This document shows positions 62,629-64,000 of a DNA stretch of 64,000 bases, in pieces. This DNA comes from Chryseobacterium sp. KACC 21268 (GTDB lineage: Bacteria > Bacteroidota > Bacteroidia > Flavobacteriales > Weeksellaceae): NCBI GenBank assembly GCA_028736075.1, contig CP117875.1:3100001-3164000 (forward strand). Direction: 5' to 3'. The notes under the pieces were generated by a model that was not told the origin of the DNA, did not search any database, and saw nothing but the letters and a program-made list of their open reading frames with translations. How positions within the stretch are numbered: position 1 is the first letter of the stretch; every line of letters begins with the position of its first letter. The position numbers were made by a program, and so were the translations under genes.

Positions 62629-63831
62629 TTGAAAAATGCTTTTTACATAGCATCACGCTACCTTATTTCTAAAAAAGGAAGTACGGCGGTCACGTTTATC
62701 ACGTGGCTCGCGGCATTTGCTATGGTGGCTGCAGTGGCTGCGATGTTTATCATCATTTCGGTTTTTTCTGGTTTGGAGGAACTGAATAAAGATATGATCG
62801 CCAATCTGCACGCAGACCTCACCATAAAAAGCAGATCGGGAAAAGTCCTTCCTGACATCGATAAATTGGAAAGATCACTCAGAAGTAATTCTGATGTTGC
62901 CAATTTCTCCAAAGTGATCGAGGAAAAAGTTTATCTAGGCTATAAGGACAACGGCGAAATTGCTTATCTGCGAGGTGTGGATTCTGCTTACATCCACGTG
63001 AACCCTATCAATGAAAGTATTTTTTACGGGAAATATCCGGACTTCAAATATAACAATGAAGTCATTATGGAAAATGGTCTGGACAACAGACTTTCGCTTC
63101 CTGTGAACTCCAGTCAGGATTTTGCGACAATACTGATGCCGAAACCCGGGAAAGGAATCATCCAACAGGAAAATGATATCTTCAACAAAAAAGACATCTA
63201 CGTCAGCGGTATTTTCCCTGGAAATGACCAACTTGATAACTACATCATAGCGCCTATCGAACTTGCTCAGGAACTTCTCGGGCTTCCAAAGTCGGCTTGT
63301 TATCAGATTGTCATCAAACTAAAAAAATCTGTCAATCCGGAATTGGTAAAGGCCGACCTCATTAAAGCATTTGGTGATAAGATTGTTGTCAATACCAAAT
63401 CTGAAGAAAATGCGGCATTTTGGAAAATGATCAACACCGAAAAACTGATGATCTATTTGATCTTTGGATTAGTGATCTTTATTACAACCTTCAACTTGGC
63501 TGGCGCGATCACGATCCTTCAGCTTGATAAGAAAGAACAGGCAAAAGCCTTGATCGCTTTGGGATTCAATAAGACAGACCTTAGATTGACCTATTTCTTC
63601 ACCGGATTATTGATTGTGTTTTTCGGTGTGGTTTGTGGATTGCTGATTGGCTCCGCTATCTGTTTTACACAGATCCAGACAGGTTTCTTCAAAGCGAGTG
63701 AGAATTTAGCTTTCCCAGTGAGGATTGAAATGTTCAATTATATTGTGGTTTCAGCGGTTGCTTTATTTTTCGGCCTTATTATTTCTTTGTTATTTTCTAA
63801 AGTCAACAAGCGTTACCTTATTGAAAAATAG
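62629..63831 (+). CDS. LolE/FtsX-type ABC transporter permease
   Basis: A 400-residue inner-membrane permease with one membrane span near 20-48 (FITWLAAFAMVAAVAAMFII), a large periplasmic MacB-type domain, and three spans near 270-395. The pattern is that of LolC/E-like proteins that extract lipoproteins or act in outer-membrane building. The gene begins with TTG at 62629 (KNAFYIASRYLISKKGSTAV follows, as in relatives), with no ATG near. No ATPase partner lies in the window. Confidence 0.88.
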   Translation: MKNAFYIASRYLISKKGSTAVTFITWLAAFAMVAAVAAMFIIISVFSGLEELNKDMIANLHADLTIKSRSGKVLPDIDKLERSLRSNSDVANFSKVIEEKVYLGYKDNGEIAYLRGVDSAYIHVNPINESIFYGKYPDFKYNNEVIMENGLDNRLSLPVNSSQDFATILMPKPGKGIIQQENDIFNKKDIYVSGIFPGNDQLDNYIIAPIELAQELLGLPKSACYQIVIKLKKSVNPELVKADLIKAFGDKIVVNTKSEENAAFWKMINTEKLMIYLIFGLVIFITTFNLAGAITILQLDKKEQAKALIALGFNKTDLRLTYFFTGLLIVFFGVVCGLLIGSAICFTQIQTGFFKASENLAFPVRIEMFNYIVVSAVALFFGLIISLLFSKVNKRYLIEK

Positions 63832-64000
63832 TGAGATCTTTATTACATTCAGTCTTCTGTATCCAGCTGTGAAATACGATTTGAAGCATCTTACACTTTT
63901 GTCGATTATTCCTACTAAGTCCATAATTTAATTGACAAAAATTTGCTTAATCTTAAATTTTACTTAAAATTTAAATAAAGGATTACAAATCAAAAAAAAT
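63832..64000. other. Non-coding right edge
   Basis: About 170 bp after the permease gene with no supported feature. Confidence 0.4.

Overview
The window reads as a low-GC chromosomal segment of a Flavobacteriia member of the Bacteroidota, most like Chryseobacterium or a close relative (genus is inference). The reasons are several secreted proteins ending in type IX secretion (T9SS) sorting domains, SprB-type and Ig-like adhesin repeats, the Bacteroidota -7 promoter box TAnnTTTG in front of several genes, a lack of classical Shine-Dalgarno sites, and family-typical proteins (DUF4142, DUF4385, OMP_b-brl_3 TonB receptor, TPR-sensor kinases).

Layout. (1) 0.3-17 kb is a surface-protein region. 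Two large/small secreted gene pairs (389-2280 and 6363-9929) and a third small gene with the 3' stub of its large partner (16200-16893) share one C-terminal module. Between and beside them lie a membrane TPR/AraC regulator (4209-5834), a TPR histidine kinase with its LuxR response regulator (10151-12615), and a three-gene operon of secreted proteins (a T9SS protein, a YadA-head-like protein and a T9SS metalloprotease, 12691-16062). About 2.3-4.2 kb is mostly decayed or non-coding. (2) 17-30.4 kb holds small stand-alone genes and stress genes: a lone EF-Tu domain-3-like protein, a frameshifted catalase-like pseudogene, a DUF4385 protein, an FAD/Rieske oxidoreductase, a DUF4142 lipoprotein, a serine hydrolase, a lipoprotein/PQQ-type dehydrogenase pair, a large catalase (KatE type) and a four-helix-bundle protein. 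(3) 30.5-34.7 kb is a decaying SOS-type cluster: alkB has a frameshift, an S24/LexA-like repressor is intact, and dinB is cut after about 72 codons and fused to foreign sequence. Next to it is a 1.5-kb two-gene unit (SDR oxidoreductase plus Crp/Fnr regulator) with a 16-bp palindrome before each gene and 15-bp imperfect inverted repeats at its ends. (4) 34.8-46.6 kb has a 1290-residue T9SS adhesin with seven 95-residue repeats, an esterase, a second catalase-like protein, a zinc alcohol dehydrogenase, and an operon of PAP2 phosphatase, HD hydrolase and a 5'-truncated TonB receptor. (5) 46.7-49.9 kb is an electrophile-response block (SDR, Old Yellow Enzyme, pirin) divergent from a one-cysteine HxlR regulator with a clear operator between them. 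(6) 50.5-53.0 kb is a small integrase module (excisionase-like protein, tyrosine recombinase, HTH protein) with a 10-bp-period repeat array at its right edge, beside mnmE. (7) 53-63.8 kb is core genome: mnmE, tyrS, an aminopeptidase P, several alpha/beta hydrolases, rbfA and a LolE/FtsX-type permease.

Genes that work together by layout: the HxlR block, the S24/dinB/alkB block (damaged), the SDR-Crp unit with its own operators, the TonB-HD-PAP2 operon, the catalases, and the secreted large/small pairs with their likely regulators. The best candidates for something undescribed are the large/small secreted pairs with a shared module, the SDR-Crp unit, and the 10-bp array next to the integrase. 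No tRNA, rRNA, CRISPR array or complete insertion sequence was recognised.
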